Origin: Colletotrichum lupini
Taxonomy: Eukaryota; Ascomycota; Sordariomycetes; Glomerellales; Glomerellaceae
Assembly (NCBI RefSeq): GCF_023278565.1
Contig: NC_064680.1
Span: 4,836,001-4,900,000, forward strand
DNA length: 64,000 nucleotides
Direction: 5' to 3'
The notes below the pieces were generated by a model. The model was not told the DNA's origin and did no database searches. It saw nothing but the letters and a program-made list of their open reading frames with translations. This document shows positions 60,518-64,000 of this stretch, piece after piece; within the stretch, counting starts at the first letter, position 1; each line of letters begins with the position of its first letter. Position numbers and translations under genes: made by a program.

Positions 60518-61685
60518 CCCCCCCGACGGAGTAATCTGCCGGGGCCGTACCGTGTATTACGTTTTAAAGAAAACTAAGTATAATACGCTCTATACCTAAT
60601 TACTAACTAAAATAATAATTAACTAACTCGACTATTATCTCTTTTTTATTAATAGCTCCTAACCTTTTACTACCCGCTTATAAGGCAAGCTTTACTTACT
60701 TTAATATGCATAAGACCTCTTAGTACTAACCTATATAAGTAGCTAGGTCTAGTATAATCTATTTTTTTATATAAATATTATTATTACTTAAGGGGTTTTA
60801 TAAGAGCTATTTAAAGCACTAGCTTATTACCTTAACCCTATATACTTCTAGCCCGTTTATTATAACTATTATAACTAAGTTGGTATTAATATATTAAATC
60901 TTAATATTTATACCGGCCTAGCTATTTATAATATTTTTACTATTACTTAGCCGAATTCCGTATTATTAAGAAGTACTTCACTAATCCTCGGGTATATTTA
61001 CGTTAGTTACGATAGCTATAGTATTAAGCTAGCTAAAGAGGGCGCCTAGCCCGAGAGGGGTAGATTTATTAACGGGTATTTTTAAGTTTTTATTAAAGTA
61101 GTATTTTAACTAACTAACCTCTTAACTAGTTATTTAACTAGCTATTTAAGTAGTAGTTTATATATTAATAAGTTTATTTAGTAAATTTATTTAGTAAATT
61201 TATTTAGTAAATTTATTTAGTAAATTTATTTGGTAAATTTATTTAGTTTAAATAGAGAGTAGCTTTAGGTAATATTAGAAACGATAAAGATAAAAAGAAT
61301 CTTTACGAGCTCTAAAGAGTAATAAATATTAGCCTATTTAGCCTTTTTTTTAAAAACCTCTACGTTATTATTAAAGTTTAGAATCTCTATAATTAAAAAA
61401 GGCCGCTTTTAATTATTACGACTGATTATTATAGCTAATTATTACGGCCGACTTCTACCGTTGACCTTTCTAGCTGGCGCTACTACGTAATAAAAAAGGT
61501 AGCTTACTTATCCCGAATTAAATAGTAGTTTTTATATTAAAATTATAATATTACGTTAAGTACGTACTTAGGATATATTATGTATATTATATAATTAAAA
61601 AGTATATTATATTATATAATTTCCCTTAAAAGCGTAATCCCGTTAAAGTCGATTTTTTATACTTATAAAGCTAGAAAATAACTAC
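60518..61685 (+). mobile_element. C-family element, full length (C10)
   Basis: This 1168-bp plus-strand copy is bounded by the perfect 16-bp duplication TATATAAAAAAGAATT (60502-60517 and 61686-61701). It belongs to subfamily (ii). About six 13-bp minisatellite units lie at 61155-61247. The 5' end is CCCCCCCCGACGGAGTAATC. Confidence 0.92.
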
Positions 61686-61701
61686 TATATAAAAAAGAAT
61701 T

Positions 61702-62089
61702 CGTAAAACGGTCACCAAATAAAAAGGGGGGAAAAAAAGTAAATACGTAATTAGTAATAAAAGAAATCTTTTATTTTATTTAATAACTTAGTAATAATAA
61801 TAACTACGAGGTTAAGTAAGCTTTTATATATTATAATAATCGGAATATTTTATTATAAATACGTATTACTAACTTAGTAACCGGTCGGCGCGCTATTATT
61901 AAATAATAATAATAAACTATCCGTTAAATAATAAGATAAGAATAATACCTTATTCCTATATAAAAAAAGATATTATTAACATTTCAAAAATCTATTATAA
62001 ATAACGACGTTAATAACTTTATTATTAATATTAAAAAAAGATATTATATAATAATTTTAGGAACTAAAGTTCTATAAAGGGAGAGTAAT
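61702..62089 (+). other. G2c 3' untranslated-type region and polypurine tract
   Basis: This is AT-rich G2 sequence matching 2964-3350 of G2a on the other strand. It ends with the polypurine tract AAAGGGAGAGTAAT at 62076-62089, directly before the 3' LTR. No frame is recognised. Confidence 0.75.
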
Positions 62090-62279
62090 TATAATAAATT
62101 CGGGATATAGTTAGTAATAAAATATTAATAACTTAGTAATTAGTATACGGATCGTATTATAAAAGAACTTTTAAAAGAATAAAGCTTATATAAAGGACTC
62201 TATAAGCTTTAGTTTTATAATAGACCTATACTAATATTATAGCCTCGCTAGTTGAGTACTTATAGCCTAATCTTTTATA
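62090..62279 (+). repeat. G2c 3' LTR (190 bp)
   Basis: It reads TATAATAAATTCGGGATATA to CCTAATCTTTTATA. It is the same length as the 5' LTR 27.5 kb upstream. ATTAA of the target duplication follows. Confidence 0.92.
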
Positions 62280-62821
62280 ATTAATAACTCGTCGACCCTT
62301 AGGGCTTTTTTAATAATTAAAAGTTATTTAATCCTATAAGTATTATACTAAACGACCCCGAGTTATAAAAAGATTACTTTGATAAATATTATATTTATAA
62401 TATTAACTTACGGAAAATAAATAAATATATTATAATGAACGTTACCCTTATTAACGCCCTTTTAATATAATAAGATAATATAAATAAGCTTAAACTTAAT
62501 AATATAATTAAGAACTTAAAAAGAGCGTAGTTAAGTATATTAAATAGAAATATTAAGGAGAGGTTATTATTAAATAAAATAAAAAGAGAAAGTAAGAGGT
62601 AGTATTTAATTATTGAAAAAGTAATTTATATATTATTATAATAGGGTTATTAATATTTTAAGTTTAGTTAGTATTAATAATTAATAATAGCTATACTAGC
62701 TATAGCTAGTTATTATTAGTTATAAAGTCTTATTAAAGTACGTAATAAGAACTTTTAATAAACTAGCTTGTTTATAAAAGTAAAGATGGCCCTTAATAAG
62801 GCGGACCGGACCCTAAAAGGG
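62280..62821 (-). mobile_element. Right part of the B element split by G2c (B16)
   Basis: This minus-strand B sequence continues from 34390-34411 across G2c. It ends with the B 5' block (GGCGGACCGGACCCTAAAAG). The right flank is E2, so this B copy landed in E2. Confidence 0.85.
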
Positions 62822-63285
62822 TAAGCAAACTATATACTATATTAATTTATAATTTCTATTAATTATTATAGGTATTAATTATATAAGCAATACTACTTAC
62901 GTAAGCTTACGTCAGTAATAGAAAGTACTAAAAGGTAACTAAATAAGCTAGAATTCTCTCTAGACGGAATTACGTACCACGATTACGTCTTTACTTACGT
63001 ATACGCTTATTAATTATATTATAATTAATAAGCTATGGAATATTCTAGTAGGTGGTTTTTATACCTATATATAAGCGTCTATTCACCTATCTTAACCTTT
63101 CGTTAAGTAAGTAACTTCTTATATAATAATTTAACTATATTACTCTCTTTATTATATAAACCTCTTTTATATATACATTTTCCCTTATATTTATATATTC
63201 TTATTCTTATATAAATATTTACTTTCTATATTCTTTTAAAAGAATATCCCGCATAACCTCGTTAAAGCTATACGTACTAGAAAAT
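62822..63285 (+). mobile_element. E2: RIP-mutated relative of E1
   Basis: This is collinear with 24197-24670 of E1 (TAAGCAAACTATATAC through AGCTATACGTACTAGA), with many C-to-T and G-to-A changes. The first ~37 bp are missing at the B16 junction. A TATAAAAGAGG-like sequence is readable on the minus strand of both copies, near 24550 and 63165, and could be a promoter if E is an LTR. Confidence 0.7.
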
Positions 63286-63821
63286 CTAATTAAGGCTACC
63301 TAATATACTTAATTTTAAGTACTATTTTATATCTTAACGTACTCCTTAATTAAAGAAATAAACTTAATAAAAAATAATAGATTTAATAAAAGAATACGGT
63401 TATTTAAGTTTAATAAGTCTTAGACGTTTTTTAACTAAGCCTTAATTTATAAAATAAAGTACTATTTTAGCTAGTCTCGTTAGTAATTAAGCTTTTACTT
63501 AGGAATATTAGTAGTCTTTTTAAAACATATTAATTTGTTTAGGAGTAAGGTTAATAAATATAATAGAGGTTAAATAATATTATAAAAAAGGATATAGTAA
63601 ACTATAATCCCTAGAAAATAACTTTTTAATAGAGGTATATAGGTCTAAATTAGAGCTAAGTTTATAATTATTATATAGTTATTATAAGGGTATTAATATA
63701 AATAAAAAGAATAGTTATTTATTAAAAATAAGAAATAGGTATAAAGCTCGCTCTAATATAGAGGGTATAAGGAAAGTAGGCTTTAGTAATTATATAACCG
63801 AGGTTATATAACGTATAATAA
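63286..63821. other. Unassigned AT-rich stretch
   Basis: About 540 bp next to E2 do not match the other families in the window. CpA is nearly absent (one AACATATT), so it is RIP-mutated and presumably repetitive. On the minus strand a frame with only TAA/TAG stops can be followed for roughly 60 codons, but I cannot name it. If E is an LTR, this could be internal sequence of that element. Confidence 0.4.
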
Positions 63822-64000
63822 CCCCCTAATAGAGCAATCCGCTAGGGCCGTACCGTATATTACGTATTAAGGAAAACTAAGTAAATTGCGCTCTATACCT
63901 AATTACTAATTAAAATAGTAGTTAACTAACTCGACCGTTATCTCTTTTTTATTAATAATTCTTAACTTTCTGCTACGTAAAGTCCTCTAAGTTCTAGTTA
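63822..64000 (+). mobile_element. C-family element, 5' end, cut by window edge (C11)
   Basis: It starts CCCCCTAATAGAGCAATCCG and follows the C consensus to the edge, including the CTCTATACCTAATTACTAAT block. The left flank is ACGTATAATA. Its duplication partner would lie outside the window. Confidence 0.85.

Larger units (their letters stand above)
34412..62279 (+). mobile_element. G2c: complete Ty3/Gypsy element stretched to 27.9 kb by nested insertions
   Basis: It is bounded by two 190-bp LTRs (34412-34601 and 62090-62279) and the perfect 5-bp duplication ATTAA (34407-34411 and 62280-62284). Own sequence: gag, protease, RT, RNase H, integrase, the extra region with an antisense frame, and a polypurine tract. 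Inserted into it are B17, C8, G1 (with G3 and B18 inside), B19, C9 and C10. Removing these gives about 8 kb, the same as G2a. It is RIP-degraded throughout. Confidence 0.92.

Overview
The window looks like a transposon graveyard from a filamentous ascomycete (Pezizomycotina) genome. It is extremely AT-rich and consists of nested, decayed transposable elements. I find no intact host gene, tRNA or rRNA. In most stretches the dinucleotides CpA and TpG are nearly absent while CpG, CpC and CpT survive. That is the footprint of repeat-induced point mutation (RIP), which turns CpA into TpA on either strand. Retrotransposon frames can still be followed, but they are broken almost only by TAA and TAG, as expected from RIP of CAA, CAG and TGG.

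I recognise these families (letters are my own labels). G2 is a Ty3/Gypsy element of about 8.1 kb with 190-bp LTRs. G1 is a Ty3/Gypsy element with 540-bp LTRs. G3 is a Ty3/Gypsy element with 212-bp LTRs. M is a Mutator-like DNA transposon of about 3.4 kb with terminal inverted repeats (TIRs) of about 92 bp. B is a non-autonomous retroposon of about 1.03 kb with an A-rich tail, variable 5' truncation, a recurrent short form of about 175 bp, and 13-16 bp target duplications. C is a second retroposon-like family of about 1.1-1.2 kb, also with 14-16 bp duplications and 5' truncation. E is a 0.5-kb solo-LTR-like repeat. There is also one MITE-like sequence.

Layout. 1-23058: an old G2 copy (G2b, + strand) chopped up by C1, a complete opposite-strand G2 copy (G2a, 2774-10873), B2, the M1 transposon (11343-14772), B3 with B4 inside, C2 with C3 inside, C4, B5 and B6. 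23059-34411: a mosaic of B and C copies, M fragments, E1, two solo G2 LTRs and an inverted-repeat structure. 34412-62279: a second complete G2 copy (G2c, + strand) stretched to 27.9 kb by nested insertions, with matching 190-bp LTRs and an ATTAA target duplication. It holds B17, C8, G1 (38746-53396, itself holding G3 and B18), B19, C9 and C10. 62280-64000: the rest of the B copy that G2c split, E2, an unassigned stretch and the start of another C.

The target duplications give a clear order of events: G2b and the B copy split by G2c are old; G2a, G2c and M1 came later; G1 entered G2c; G3 and B18 entered G1. The least mutated pieces are two solo 190-bp G2 LTRs (26353-26542, 29529-29718), E1 (24160-24670), several short B copies and one end of C3. 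The most unusual content is a long reading frame on the antisense strand between integrase and 3' LTR in both complete G2 copies, and the two retroposon families B and C, in which I can recognise no protein.
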